Position numbers and translations under genes: made by a program
Part shown: in pieces, positions 7,490 to 16,206 of the stretch
Layout of the letters: each line of letters opens with the position of its first letter
Numbering within the stretch: position 1 is the stretch's first letter
Notes under the pieces: model-generated
Told to the model about the DNA's origin: nothing
What the model saw: only the letters and a program-made list of their open reading frames with translations
The model's database searches: none
Origin: Flavobacteriaceae bacterium
GTDB taxonomy: Bacteria > Bacteroidota > Bacteroidia > Flavobacteriales > Flavobacteriaceae
Direction: 5' to 3'
DNA length: 39,167 bases
Assembly: GCA_947373225.1 (NCBI GenBank)
Contig: CANBWX010000017.1
Span: forward strand, 1 to 39,167

Positions 7490-7562
7490 GTACTTCTTTT
7501 CTAAGATGAAGAGAGTTCATAGGTGTATAAAAACCATTGCCTTTTAAAATAAAACAAACAAA

Positions 7563-10010
7563 ATGAAAGTATTAAAATTTGGCGGAACTTCGGTTGCCAA
7601 TGCACAAAATATAAAACTTGTATTAGATATAGTTCTTAATAAAGCGAAAAAAGACAAAATTATTGTAGTCGTTTCCGCTTTTACAAAAGTAACCGATTTA
7701 TTAGTTCTTGCTTCTCAAAAAGCAGCTTCAAATGATGAAAGTTTTAAGGAAGTCGTTGCCGAAATCGAGAAAAAACATTTAGACGCCATAAAGGAATTGA
7801 TTCCCGTAAGTGAGCAAAGTAGTGCTTTAAGTCACATTAAAAGAATCATCAATCACCTCGAAACTTTACTGGAAGGTTGTTTTTTACTTGGCGAATTATC
7901 CACAAGAACTTCCGATACTATTTTGAGTTTTGGCGAATTATTATCTTCTTATATTATTGCCGAAGCCTTTAAACAAAAAGACAAAAATTGTGGTTATAAA
8001 GACAGTCGTGAATTGATAAAAACCAATACTAATTTTGGTAAAGCTGCAGTGAATTTTGAAATCACCAATCCATTAATTGCCGATTATTTTGCCTCGAATG
8101 ACGCTCAAATCGTTGTTATGCCAGGTTTTATTTCTTCAACAATTGACGGAATTGGTACAACTCTTGGTCGCGGAGGTTCGGATTATACAGCTGCAATTAT
8201 CGCTGGTGCTTTGGATGCATCCGAATTAGAAATCTGGACTGACGTCAACGGAATGTTTACTGCCAACCCGAGAATTGTAAAACAAGCGCAACCTATTGCC
8301 ACAATTTCGTATCAAGAAGCTATGGAGTTGTCGCATTTTGGTGCCAAAGTGTTGTATCCGCCAACGATTCAGCCTGTTTTGAGAAAGAATATTCCAATTC
8401 TTATCAAAAACACTTTCGAACCAGAAGCCGAAGGAACGCTGATTTCGAATAAAGTTACGTCGAATGACAATCCTGTAAAAGGAATTACACACATCGATAA
8501 TATTACTTTGATTACCCTTGAAGGTTCCGGAATGATTGGCGTTGCTGGTTCTTCTAAAAGACTTTTTGAAGTGTTGTCACACGAGAATATCAACGTGATT
8601 TTTATCACTCAGGCTTCATCGGAACATTCTATTTGTATCGGAATATTAAATGCTGATGCTGAAAAAGCCGAAATTTCTATTAATAAAGCTTTTGCAACAG
8701 AGATTTCTCAAAATAAAGTAGATCCTTGCATCGTCGAAAAAAACCTTTGTATCATTGCTTTGGTTGGCGAAAACATGAAAAACCACCAAGGATTAAGCGG
8801 TAAAATGTTTAGCACTTTAGGGAAAAACAATGTCAATATTCGTGCAATTGCGCAAGGTGCTTCCGAAAGAAATATTTCGGCAGTTATCAACGAAAGAGAT
8901 GTAAAAAAAGCATTAAATACACTTCACGAACGCTTTTTTGAAGAAAACACAAAACAGTTGAATTTGTTCGTAATGGGCGTTGGAAATGTAGGGGAGAAAT
9001 TCATCGAACAAATTAGCCAACAAAAGAAATTCCTAAAAGAAAATCTAAAAATAAATTTGAGAGTTACGGCAGTTTCTAATTCTAGAAAAATGCACTTTGA
9101 CGAAGACGGAATTTCGTTAAAGGATTGGCAATCAGCATTAGAAAATGGAGAACCAGCAAATATGGAAACTTTTATCTCGAAGGTAAAATCACTCAATTTA
9201 CGCAACAGTATTTTTGTAGATATTACTGCCAATCAAAGTGTTTCTGAAACATATGAGCAGTATTTAAAACAAAATATTGCCGTGGTTACTTGTAATAAAA
9301 TTGCCTGTTCATCGGCTTATGACAATTACAAAAAACTGAAAAGTCTATCCCGTCAATACAATTCCCCTTTCTTGTTTGAAACCAATGTTGGTGCTGGATT
9401 ACCAATCATCGATACCGTTAAAAACTTAATTGCTTCGGGCGATAAAGTCAACAAAATACAAGCTGTTTTATCCGGAAGTTTGAACTTTATTTTTAACAAT
9501 TTCGACGAAAATAATTCTTTTCACGATGTTGTAAAAGAAGCTGGTGTACAAGGATTTACAGAACCAGATCCTAAAATTGATTTAAGCGGAGTTGATGTAG
9601 CTAGAAAGATTTTAATTCTTATTCGAGAAAGCGGTTATCAATTCGATATTGAAGATATTACCAATAAATCGTTTATGCCTGCAGAATGTTTGGCAACAAC
9701 AAATAACGATGATTTCTTCCAATCTTTAATCAAGAATGCAGCTCATTTCGAGAATTTATTGGCGGAAGCAAAAGCAAAAGATTGTCGTTTGAAATACGTT
9801 GCTACTTTCGAAAACGGAAAAGCAAGCGTAGGTTTAGAATTCATCCCGAAAGAAAGTCCGTTCTATAATTTAGAAGGTAAAGATAATATTGTACAATTTT
9901 ACACAGACCGTTATATCGACCAACCTTTATTGATAAAAGGTGCTGGTGCTGGTGCTGCGGTTACCGCTTCGGGAATTTTTGCCGATGTGATTCGTGTTGG
10001 AAATATGTAA
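7563..10010 (+). CDS. thrA: bifunctional aspartokinase / homoserine dehydrogenase
   Basis: An 815-residue fusion catalysing the first and third steps of threonine (and methionine/lysine-branch) synthesis from aspartate. The N-terminal aspartokinase starts MKVLKFGGTSVANA with the KFGGTS nucleotide-binding motif at 5-10, and has TTLGRGGSDYTAA and WTDVNGMFTANPR further on. Two ACT domains lie about residues 315-460 (LITLEGSGMIGVAGSSKRLF; IALVGENMKNHQGLSGKMF), the likely site of allosteric feedback. The homoserine dehydrogenase starts with the NAD(P) motif LFVMGVGNVGEKF near residue 465, followed by CNKIACSSAYDNY and the catalytic region AVLSGSLNFIFNNF. The order and length match E. coli ThrA. 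It is the first structural gene after the attenuator, with thrB and thrC downstream. Confidence 0.97.
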   Translation: MKVLKFGGTSVANAQNIKLVLDIVLNKAKKDKIIVVVSAFTKVTDLLVLASQKAASNDESFKEVVAEIEKKHLDAIKELIPVSEQSSALSHIKRIINHLETLLEGCFLLGELSTRTSDTILSFGELLSSYIIAEAFKQKDKNCGYKDSRELIKTNTNFGKAAVNFEITNPLIADYFASNDAQIVVMPGFISSTIDGIGTTLGRGGSDYTAAIIAGALDASELEIWTDVNGMFTANPRIVKQAQPIATISYQEAMELSHFGAKVLYPPTIQPVLRKNIPILIKNTFEPEAEGTLISNKVTSNDNPVKGITHIDNITLITLEGSGMIGVAGSSKRLFEVLSHENINVIFITQASSEHSICIGILNADAEKAEISINKAFATEISQNKVDPCIVEKNLCIIALVGENMKNHQGLSGKMFSTLGKNNVNIRAIAQGASERNISAVINERDVKKALNTLHERFFEENTKQLNLFVMGVGNVGEKFIEQISQQKKFLKENLKINLRVTAVSNSRKMHFDEDGISLKDWQSALENGEPANMETFISKVKSLNLRNSIFVDITANQSVSETYEQYLKQNIAVVTCNKIACSSAYDNYKKLKSLSRQYNSPFLFETNVGAGLPIIDTVKNLIASGDKVNKIQAVLSGSLNFIFNNFDENNSFHDVVKEAGVQGFTEPDPKIDLSGVDVARKILILIRESGYQFDIEDITNKSFMPAECLATTNNDDFFQSLIKNAAHFENLLAEAKAKDCRLKYVATFENGKASVGLEFIPKESPFYNLEGKDNIVQFYTDRYIDQPLLIKGAGAGAAVTASGIFADVIRVGNM

Positions 10011-10026
10011 ATTTGTCGTCAAGTCA

Positions 10027-10080
10027 AAAGTCTTAAAGTCAGAGATACTTTAAGACTTTAAGACTTTCGACTTTAAGACT
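10027..10080. repeat. palindromic intergenic repeat between thrA and thrB
   Basis: AAAGTCTTAAAGT at 10027-10039 and ACTTTAAGACTTT at 10047-10059 form a perfect 13-base stem with a 7-base loop. Further copies of the core GACTTTAAGACT continue to 10080, so almost the whole 77-base gap is built from AAGTC/GACTT words. It looks like a short intergenic repeat family rather than a terminator, because no T-run follows. Confidence 0.75.
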
Positions 10081-10087
10081 AAAATAA

Positions 10088-11011
10088 ATGACAGAAATAA
10101 AACTATTCTGCCCTGCAACAATTGCCAATCTTTCCTGCGGTTTTGATGTAATGGGACTTTGCTTGACCACTGCGGGTGACGAAATGATCATCCGAAAATC
10201 AGCTGTAAAAGGCATTCGTATCACCAAAATTGTGGGAGCCGATTTGCCTTTGGAAACCGAAAATAATGTGGCGGGTGTTGCTGCCTTAGCAATGATGGAA
10301 GAAGTTGAAACCGAATTTGGTTTTGAAATCGAAATCTACAAACACATCAAAGCCGGAAGCGGAATCGGAAGTAGCGCTGCCAGTTCTGCCGGAGCTGTTT
10401 TTGGAATCAACGAATTATTAGGTCGTCCTTTTACTCGAAAAGAATTGGTAAAATTCGCCATGCAAGGCGAAAAATTAGCCAGTGGAAACGCGCATGCAGA
10501 CAATGTTGCTCCCTGTTTATTAGGTGGATTTACTTTGGTAAGATGCTCGAATCCTTTGGATATTATCAAAATCGAAAGCCCCGAAGAATTGTACGCAACA
10601 GTTGTTCATCCTCAAATTGAGTTGAAAACTTCGGATGCACGCTCAGTATTAAAACAAACCGTTTCCTTAAAAAGTGCTATTACGCAATGGGGAAATGTGG
10701 GCGGATTAGTGGCAGGATTATACACGAATGATTACGAATTAATCGGTCGTTCTTTGCACGATGAAATCATCGAACCGGTTCGTAGCATGCTAATTCCTGG
10801 TTTCGATTTAATCAAGAAAACAGCTTATGAAAACGGAGCTTTAGGTTCTGGAATTTCAGGTTCTGGTCCTTCGATTTTTGCTTTAAGCAGAGGAAAAGAA
10901 ACCGCCGATAAAATCGCAAAAGCCATGAGCGCTGTTTATGACGAAATCAATTTGCCTTATGAAATTCACGTTTCAAAAGTGAATGCGGATGGAATAAGTA
11001 TAATAATATAA
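10088..11011 (+). CDS. thrB: homoserine kinase
   Basis: A 307-residue GHMP-family kinase that phosphorylates L-homoserine to O-phosphohomoserine with ATP. The N-terminal motif FCPATIANLSCGFDVMG and the phosphate-binding loop GSGIGSSAASSAG at residues 90-102 are diagnostic of ThrB. The C-terminal GHMP motif GALGSGISGSGPSIFALS is also present. Length is standard. It lies 77 bases after thrA and 74 bases before thrC, in the classical thrABC order. Confidence 0.96.
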   Translation: MTEIKLFCPATIANLSCGFDVMGLCLTTAGDEMIIRKSAVKGIRITKIVGADLPLETENNVAGVAALAMMEEVETEFGFEIEIYKHIKAGSGIGSSAASSAGAVFGINELLGRPFTRKELVKFAMQGEKLASGNAHADNVAPCLLGGFTLVRCSNPLDIIKIESPEELYATVVHPQIELKTSDARSVLKQTVSLKSAITQWGNVGGLVAGLYTNDYELIGRSLHDEIIEPVRSMLIPGFDLIKKTAYENGALGSGISGSGPSIFALSRGKETADKIAKAMSAVYDEINLPYEIHVSKVNADGISIII

Positions 11012-11025
11012 GAAGTTTGAAATAC

Positions 11026-11059
11026 GATATACGAATTTCGAATCGCAAAATCGTATATC
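11026..11059. repeat. inverted repeat between thrB and thrC
   Basis: GATATACGA at 11026-11034 is the exact reverse complement of TCGTATATC at 11051-11059, with 16 bases between. Both arms lie in a gap full of CGAAT/CGTAAAT words. It is a small intergenic palindrome of unknown role; no T-run follows. Confidence 0.6.
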
Positions 11060-11085
11060 AAATATTGTAAATCGTAAATTTAAAA

Positions 11086-12375
11086 ATGAAATACTACAGT
11101 TTAAACCATAACGCACCAAAAGTTTCTTTCGAAGAAGCCGTAATACAAGGATTAGCAACCGATAAAGGATTGTATTTTCCAGAATCTATAACTCCGTTAA
11201 AAGCTGATTTTTTCGAAAATATCGAAAATTTGAGCAATGAGGAAATGGCGTACGAAGCCATCCAACAATTTGTGGGCGACGAAATTCCAGCCGAAACTTT
11301 AAAACAAATCATCGCCGAAACTTTATGTTTCGATTTTCCGACGGTGAAAGTGGAAGATAATATTTACGCATTGGAATTGTATCACGGGCCAACAATGGCT
11401 TTTAAGGATGTTGGTGCCCGATTTATGTCACGTTGTTTGGCGTATTTCAATAAAGACCAAAAAGACAGTAAAAACACGGTTCTTGTAGCGACTTCTGGCG
11501 ATACAGGTGGTGCTGTTGCAAGTGGTTTCCTTGGTGTTCAGGGTGTTGAAGTGATCATTTTATATCCTTCGGGGAAAGTGAGCGACATTCAAGAACGACA
11601 ATTAACAACTTTGGGACAAAATATAAAAGCGCTTGAAGTAGACGGCGTTTTTGATGATTGTCAAGATATGGTCAAAAAAGCGTTTTTAGACGAAAGTCTG
11701 AAACATAAAAAACTAACATCGGCGAATTCGATAAATATCGCCCGTTGGTTGCCGCAAATGTTTTACTTCTTCTTTGCTTACAAACAACTGAAATCGCAAA
11801 ACAAACCTTTGGTATTTTCTTGTCCGAGTGGAAATTTTGGAAATATTTGCGCCGGAATTATCGCGAAAAAATTAGGTTTACCAATCGAACATTTTGTGGC
11901 TTCGACCAATGTAAATGATACCGTTCCGAGATTCTTAGAAAACGGAAATTACGATCCAAAACCATCTAAAGCAACGATTTCGAATGCGATGGATGTTGGG
12001 AATCCAAGTAATTTTATCCGTATTCAAGAAATGTACAATAACGATTTGGAGCAATTCAAAAAAGATTTTTCTTCCTTTTCTTATTCCGATGCCGAAACTT
12101 TGGAAGCGATGAAATCCATCTATAAAACCGACGGATATATTGCAGAACCACACGGCGCTGTTGGTTATTTAGGTTTGAAAAAAGAACTGAAAAACCACGC
12201 AAACGCCATTGGAATTTTCTTAGAAACGGCTCATCCAATCAAATTTTTGGATGTGGTTGAACCAGCCTTAAACATAAAATTACCAATTCCAACGCAAATT
12301 GAAAGCGTATTGAATAAAGAAAAAGTAAGTGTAAAAATCAAAACTTATGAAGAATTGAAAGCATTTTTGGGGTAA
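11086..12375 (+). CDS. thrC: threonine synthase
   Basis: A 429-residue PLP-dependent fold type II lyase that converts O-phosphohomoserine to threonine. It begins with the family N-terminus MKYYSLNHNAPKVSFEEAV. The PLP-binding Lys107 lies in HGPTMAFKDVGARFM, the phosphate-binding loop is VATSGDTGGAVASGF (about 134-148), and CPSGNFGNICAGIIAKKLG follows near residue 245. The length corresponds to the E. coli/yeast-type threonine synthase. It is the last gene of the operon and is followed within 25 bases by a strong terminator. Confidence 0.96.
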   Translation: MKYYSLNHNAPKVSFEEAVIQGLATDKGLYFPESITPLKADFFENIENLSNEEMAYEAIQQFVGDEIPAETLKQIIAETLCFDFPTVKVEDNIYALELYHGPTMAFKDVGARFMSRCLAYFNKDQKDSKNTVLVATSGDTGGAVASGFLGVQGVEVIILYPSGKVSDIQERQLTTLGQNIKALEVDGVFDDCQDMVKKAFLDESLKHKKLTSANSINIARWLPQMFYFFFAYKQLKSQNKPLVFSCPSGNFGNICAGIIAKKLGLPIEHFVASTNVNDTVPRFLENGNYDPKPSKATISNAMDVGNPSNFIRIQEMYNNDLEQFKKDFSSFSYSDAETLEAMKSIYKTDGYIAEPHGAVGYLGLKKELKNHANAIGIFLETAHPIKFLDVVEPALNIKLPIPTQIESVLNKEKVSVKIKTYEELKAFLG

Positions 12376-12398
12376 AACAGGATTGTTATTAAAACATT

Positions 12399-12446
12399 AA
12401 CCGCAAATTCGCAAATTATAAAATTTGCGAATTTGCGGTTTTTTTT
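12399..12446 (+). terminator. Rho-independent terminator of the threonine operon
   Basis: A perfect 19-base stem (12399-12417 with 12422-12440) closes a four-base loop ATAA and runs into eight T's ending at 12446. It is 23 bases past the thrC stop. A convergent gene (NnrD) ends at 12506 on the other strand. Confidence 0.93.
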
Positions 12447-12505
12447 GTTTCATTACATTTTGCAACTTAAATAACCTTACACCTTATAACGATTTAATGT
12501 TTGAT

Positions 12506-13354
12506 TTATTCCTCCAAACTCAAAAAAGCTTTACCAATATTCGCAATCACATCCGAAGCGATAAACGACTGATAACCCGTTTCGGGCAGCGCAATATCGG
12601 CTGTTAATCCGTGGAGATAAACGCCAAGAATTGCCGCATCAACTGGTTCGTAGGATTGAGCGAGCAAACTTGTAATCATTCCTGTGAGGACATCGCCAGT
12701 TCCGGCTGTTGCCAAAGCGGCGTTTCCGGTAGTGTTTTCGTAAATCGTTGCACCGTCGATGATGAATGTTGGTGCGCCTTTCATGACAATTATAAGATTA
12801 TGCAGTTTTGAAAAAGCGATTGTTTTTTCGAACTTTTCGGAGTTCGAATTCCATTTTCCTATAAGTCGTTCCAGTTCTTTAGGATGTGGCGTGAGAATTG
12901 TTTTATTGGGCAATAACGAAATCCACGTTGCATTTTGAGATAGAATATTCAGTGCATCGGCATCAATAACTAGAGGCGTTTTGTCATTAATCAGGAATTC
13001 GTGAAGCGCATTTTGGGTTCCTAACTCCTGCCCTATTCCAGGACCAATACCGATGGCGTTGGGCATAAAATCGTATTCTATTTTCGAAATGTATTTTTCT
13101 TGACAATCCGTTAAAACCATCACTTCGGGATTGGCGGTTTGAAGAATTTCGTAACCGCATTGCGGGATAAATACCGTGACTAATCCGCAACCGGTTTTCA
13201 AACACGCTTTTGATGATAAAGCCATCGCTCCTATTTTGCCATAACTGCCACCAATTAACAAGGCGTGACCTTGAATTCCTTTATGCGTGTGCGGATCTGT
13301 GGGTTTATATCGTTGGAGGATTTCGATGCGGTCTATAGCAATTGGATTTTTCAT
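12506..13354 (-). CDS. nnrD: ADP-dependent NAD(P)H-hydrate dehydratase (single-domain)
   Basis: A 282-residue ribokinase-fold protein that repairs hydrated NAD(P)H by ATP/ADP-dependent dehydration. Visible motifs are [20 protein letters not shown] (about 29-48), [11 protein letters not shown] (154-164), MKGAPTFI (191-198), and the nucleotide-site motif [17 protein letters not shown] with GTGD at 218-221, whose Asp is the expected catalytic base. It lacks the NnrE (epimerase) domain that is fused at the N-terminus in E. coli YjeF-type proteins, so the epimerase must be elsewhere or absent. It converges on thrC. Confidence 0.92.
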   Translation of the reverse strand: MKNPIAIDRIEILQRYKPTDPHTHKGIQGHALLIGGSYGKIGAMALSSKACLKTGCGLVTVFIPQCGYEILQTANPEVMVLTDCQEKYISKIEYDFMPNAIGIGPGIGQELGTQNALHEFLINDKTPLVIDADALNILSQNATWISLLPNKTILTPHPKELERLIGKWNSNSEKFEKTIAFSKLHNLIIVMKGAPTFIIDGATIYENTTGNAALATAGTGDVLTGMITSLLAQSYEPVDAAILGVYLHGLTADIALPETGYQSFIASDVIANIGKAFLSLEE

Positions 13355-13411
13355 TGGATTTATTTGCTTAAAATTACGAAAATTTGATGAATTTTAAGTA
13401 AAAAACTTTGC

Positions 13412-13530
13412 CACGAATTACACTAATTTTCACTAATTTTTAAAATTAAAAAAAAATAATTCATGCCAATTCGTGTAATTGTTTCACCCGTTCGCTTTGC
13501 TTGGGTCGTGGCTGACAAATTAATTGGCAT
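13412..13530. repeat. intergenic palindromic repeats upstream of the EcsC gene
   Basis: The 351-base gap 13355-13705 has no gene that I can support. It holds a tandem motif CACGAATTA, CACTAATTTT, CACTAATTTT at 13412-13440 whose imperfect reverse complement (AATTCGTGTAATT and flanks) occurs at about 13455-13481. A second inverted pair, ATGCCAATT at 13463-13471 and AATTGGCAT at 13522-13530, encloses a segment with CCCGTTCGCTTTGCTTGGG. These look like small mobile or structural intergenic repeats. The stretch 13531-13705 is AT-rich with no clear promoter match. Confidence 0.55.
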
Positions 13531-13705
13531 TAGTACCAATTATTCTTATAATTTATTATCCGTTTTAATTAGTTTTCTGTAGGTAAAGTCACTAGGTTTA
13601 ATAACTCTGTAAATAAAAATATTTTTTATAACAATTGGAACGAATGTTGAGTTGTACTTATGAGTTAGAGATTTATCCGAATACAATAATACTAATTAAA
13701 AAACA

Positions 13706-14506
13706 ATGGATTTAACCCAAATACATCGTCAAGAATTATATAACGCCATGCAAATATTGGAAAACCCAGGAATTGCGGCAAAAATAACCAATTTTGTAGG
13801 TACACCAATCGAAAAAGGAATCGCCATGCTTCCCGAAAGTTGGAACGACAAAATAGGCGAAGTGACACAAAACGCACTTTTGAAAGCGGCAAATGCGGCG
13901 GTATTCACCATGAGTGACCGACCTAATGAAGCACCGTCTAATTGGTGGCATAAAATAGGCGTTGCCGTAACGGGTGGCGTTGGTGGTTTTTTTGGTCTTG
14001 GTGCTTTGGTCATAGAACTTCCCGTTTCTACAACCATCATGTTGCGCTCGATTGCGGATATTGCGAGAGCCGAAGGAGAATCTATAAATGACCCTGAAAC
14101 CAAATTAGCGTGCTTGGAGGTTTTCGCTTTGGGTGGCAAAAGCAAAAATGATAATGCTACAGAAAGTGGCTATTTTGTCGTTAGAACCGCTTTGGCAAAA
14201 TCGGTGGCAGAAGCTGCCGAATTTATTGCCTCCCGAACCTTGGCCGAAGAAGGTTCGCCAGCTTTAATACGATTTATTGTAAAGATTGCCGAACGATTTA
14301 GCATTCAAGTAACTGAAAAAATGGCTGCTCAAACCATTCCGGCAATTGGCGCAGCAGGCGGAATACTTGTAAATACGATTTTCATTGACCATTTTCAGGA
14401 TATGGCAAAAGGTCATTTTACCATAAGACGATTAGAGAAATTGTACGGAAAAGAACAGATTAAAATGGCTTATGAAGAAATGATGAAAATAGGATTGGGT
14501 TATTAA
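13706..14506 (+). CDS. EcsC family protein
   Basis: A 266-residue protein that I assign to the EcsC family, named after Bacillus subtilis EcsC, whose biochemical role is not known. Characteristic segments are the region around ALLKAANAAVFTM, then the Gly-rich, hydrophobic GVAVTGGVGGFFGLGALVIE (about 88-107), ELPVSTTIMLRSIADIARAEG (about 107-127), and a second small-residue-rich hydrophobic stretch IPAIGAAGGILVNTIFIDHF (about 212-231). There is no signal peptide. The two hydrophobic stretches suggest membrane association. The flanking gaps are long and rich in repeats, so it is probably transcribed alone. Confidence 0.8.
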   Translation: MDLTQIHRQELYNAMQILENPGIAAKITNFVGTPIEKGIAMLPESWNDKIGEVTQNALLKAANAAVFTMSDRPNEAPSNWWHKIGVAVTGGVGGFFGLGALVIELPVSTTIMLRSIADIARAEGESINDPETKLACLEVFALGGKSKNDNATESGYFVVRTALAKSVAEAAEFIASRTLAEEGSPALIRFIVKIAERFSIQVTEKMAAQTIPAIGAAGGILVNTIFIDHFQDMAKGHFTIRRLEKLYGKEQIKMAYEEMMKIGLGY

Positions 14507-14653
14507 AAAAGTAAGAATAATTTTAGTTTATAATTGATTTGCTGCTGGTAAAAGCACTAAGCTTGAGTCACTATTAAAAAAAAGAAAATTATTGCCACCA
14601 GCTCTGCGAAGTATTAGTATCTTATTACCACAAAATATAATCGTGACTGCTCT

Positions 14654-14764
14654 GCGAAGTCTCCCGACTTCGTAGCTATTCCTATAATCAGCAAACACAG
14701 GTAATACAAAGTTGATAAAGTTAAATAGGCATATAATAATAGGTACGAAGTCGGGAGACTTCGC
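14654..14764. repeat. 21-base perfect inverted repeat, nested palindromes
   Basis: The 21 bases at 14654-14674 are the exact reverse complement of 14744-14764, with 69 bases between them. Each arm is itself a short palindrome (GAAGT CTCCCG ACTTC), so each can fold alone or with the other. A partial third copy of the flank (CTCTGCGAAGT) lies at about 14602-14612. The 361-base gap 14507-14867 contains no supportable gene; this repeat fills its centre. It resembles REP/BIME-like intergenic elements. Confidence 0.75.
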
Positions 14765-14810
14765 ACAGCATCCTGATTAAATAGAAAATTTTAGTTTTTA
14801 CTACAAATGC

Positions 14811-14920
14811 CATAGCCCCGATAACAGTGGAAATCCTTTTCTAAACCTTTTTTGGTTTAGAAAAAGATTGCAACGAATAGCGGGGCACGAGCGAAGCGAA
14901 CTGGCGAAGCAAATAGCTCC
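14811..14920 (+). ncRNA. structured RNA-like element upstream of gcvT, possible Flavo-1-type motif
   Basis: GCCCCG at 14815-14820 pairs with CGGGGC at 14881-14886. Inside it TTTTCTAAACC (14837-14847) pairs with GGTTTAGAAAA (14854-14864) over 11 bases with a T6 loop. Single-stranded boxes such as GATAACAGTGGAAATCC and GATTGCAACGAATAG flank the hairpin, and the element ends ...AAATAGCTCC. From memory this arrangement (ATAGCCC..GATA..AGTGG..hairpin..GCAACG..AGCGGG..TAGCTCC) recurs upstream of unrelated genes in Flavobacterium and may be the Flavo-1 RNA motif; I could not run a covariance search. It ends 67 bases before the gcvT start. Confidence 0.5.
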
Positions 14921-14987
14921 TAAAAACACTTTGTCAGTCGGAATAAAATCGATAAATTTGCGGCTCAAAATTTACACAAAAGCTACA

Positions 14988-16073
14988 ATGAAAAATACTG
15001 CGCTTACGCACATACACGAAAGTTTGGGAGCAAAAATGCTTCCGTTTGCCGGATACAATATGCCTATTTTATATGAAGGTGTGAATGCTGAACACGAGGT
15101 GGTTCGCAATAGTGTGGGCGTTTTTGATGTGTCGCACATGGGCGAATTCTTGATTACGGGTCCAAATGCTTTGGCTTTGATTCAGAAAGTGACTTCGAAT
15201 GATGCTTCGACTTTGACTATTGGGAGAGCGCAATATTCGTGTTTACCTAATAATGATGGCGGAATTGTAGATGATTTATTGGTTTACAAAATGAAAGACG
15301 AGCAATATTTATTGGTCGTAAATGCTTCGAATATCGATAAAGATTGGGATTGGATTTCGACTCACAATGATTTGGGCGTAGAAATGAGAAACCTTTCGGA
15401 TGATTATTCGCTATTGGCCATTCAAGGTCCAAAAGCGGTGGAAGCTATGCAAGCGTTGTCTTCTATAGATTTATCGGCGATTGAATATTATCATTTTGTA
15501 GTTGGGGATTTTGCAGGAATCGAGAACGTGATTATTTCGGCAACGGGTTACACCGGTTCGGGTGGTTTCGAGATTTATTGTAAAAATGACGAAGTAGAAC
15601 AAATATGGAATAAAGTTTTTGAAGCGGGTGCTGCTTTTGGTATCAAACCAATAGGTCTTGCGGCTCGTGATACGTTGCGTTTAGAAATGGGTTTTTGTTT
15701 GTACGGAAACGACATTAACGATACTACTTCGCCAATTGAAGCTGGTTTGGGTTGGATCACGAAATTCAATAAAGAATTTACGAATTCGGAAAACTTGAAA
15801 AAACAAAAAGAAGAAGGTGTTGCTAAAAAATTAGTAGCTTTTGAAATGCAAGAGCGTTCGGTACCAAGACATGATTATGAAATTGTGGATGCGAACGGAA
15901 ACGCAATTGGAATTGTAACTTCGGGAACCATGTCGCCATCGATGAATGTTGGGATCGGAATGGGTTATGTAACTACCGAAAACAGTAAAATTGGCAGTGA
16001 TATTTTTATTAGAATCAGAAAAAACGATGTTTCGGCTAAGGTGGTGAAATTGCCGTTTTACAAGAAAGATTAA
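14988..16073 (+). CDS. gcvT: aminomethyltransferase, glycine cleavage system T protein
   Basis: A 361-residue cytosolic enzyme that transfers the methylene group from lipoyl-bound aminomethyl of the H protein to tetrahydrofolate, releasing ammonia. I chose the ATG at 14988 ([20 protein letters not shown]); the frame is open further upstream to 14868, but that part overlaps the structured element and does not look like protein. Family motifs are [31 protein letters not shown] (about 39-49), [31 protein letters not shown], and [18 protein letters not shown]. The length matches GcvT. The gcvH and gcvP genes are not in the window. Confidence 0.95.
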   Translation: MKNTALTHIHESLGAKMLPFAGYNMPILYEGVNAEHEVVRNSVGVFDVSHMGEFLITGPNALALIQKVTSNDASTLTIGRAQYSCLPNNDGGIVDDLLVYKMKDEQYLLVVNASNIDKDWDWISTHNDLGVEMRNLSDDYSLLAIQGPKAVEAMQALSSIDLSAIEYYHFVVGDFAGIENVIISATGYTGSGGFEIYCKNDEVEQIWNKVFEAGAAFGIKPIGLAARDTLRLEMGFCLYGNDINDTTSPIEAGLGWITKFNKEFTNSENLKKQKEEGVAKKLVAFEMQERSVPRHDYEIVDANGNAIGIVTSGTMSPSMNVGIGMGYVTTENSKIGSDIFIRIRKNDVSAKVVKLPFYKKD

Positions 16074-16096
16074 AAGATTGAAAGAAAAAACTGAAA

Positions 16097-16151
16097 CACA
16101 GATTTCACAGATTAGCACAGATTTTTATATGATTTGTGAAGATTCGTGAAA
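16097..16151. repeat. CACAGATT repeats between gcvT and the S41 protease
   Basis: CACAGATT occurs three times in register at 16097, 16106 and 16116, and the following GATTTGTGAAGATTCGTGAA (16131-16150) is an imperfect reverse complement. It resembles the CACGAATT/CACTAATT element at 13412-13481 and is probably the same type of intergenic repeat. Confidence 0.55.
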
Positions 16152-16206
16152 TGGATGTAAGTTTTATTCTTTAGAAAAAAAATGAATTTTTTATAAGAAA
16201 TAATAA

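Noticed and set aside
7323..7520. A minus-strand frame opposite the thr leader
   Set aside because: It has no family features, is Cys-rich only because it reads the Thr codon run backwards, and conflicts with the promoter, leader and hairpins on the plus strand.
14868..14987. A 40-residue N-terminal extension of GcvT
   Set aside because: The frame is open, but the sequence overlaps the structured element, has no GcvT similarity, and the ATG at 14988 gives the canonical N-terminus.
14507..14987. Glycine riboswitch upstream of gcvT
   Set aside because: I see none of the conserved glycine aptamer core in tandem. The structure present is a closed GCCCCG/CGGGGC helix with a single hairpin.
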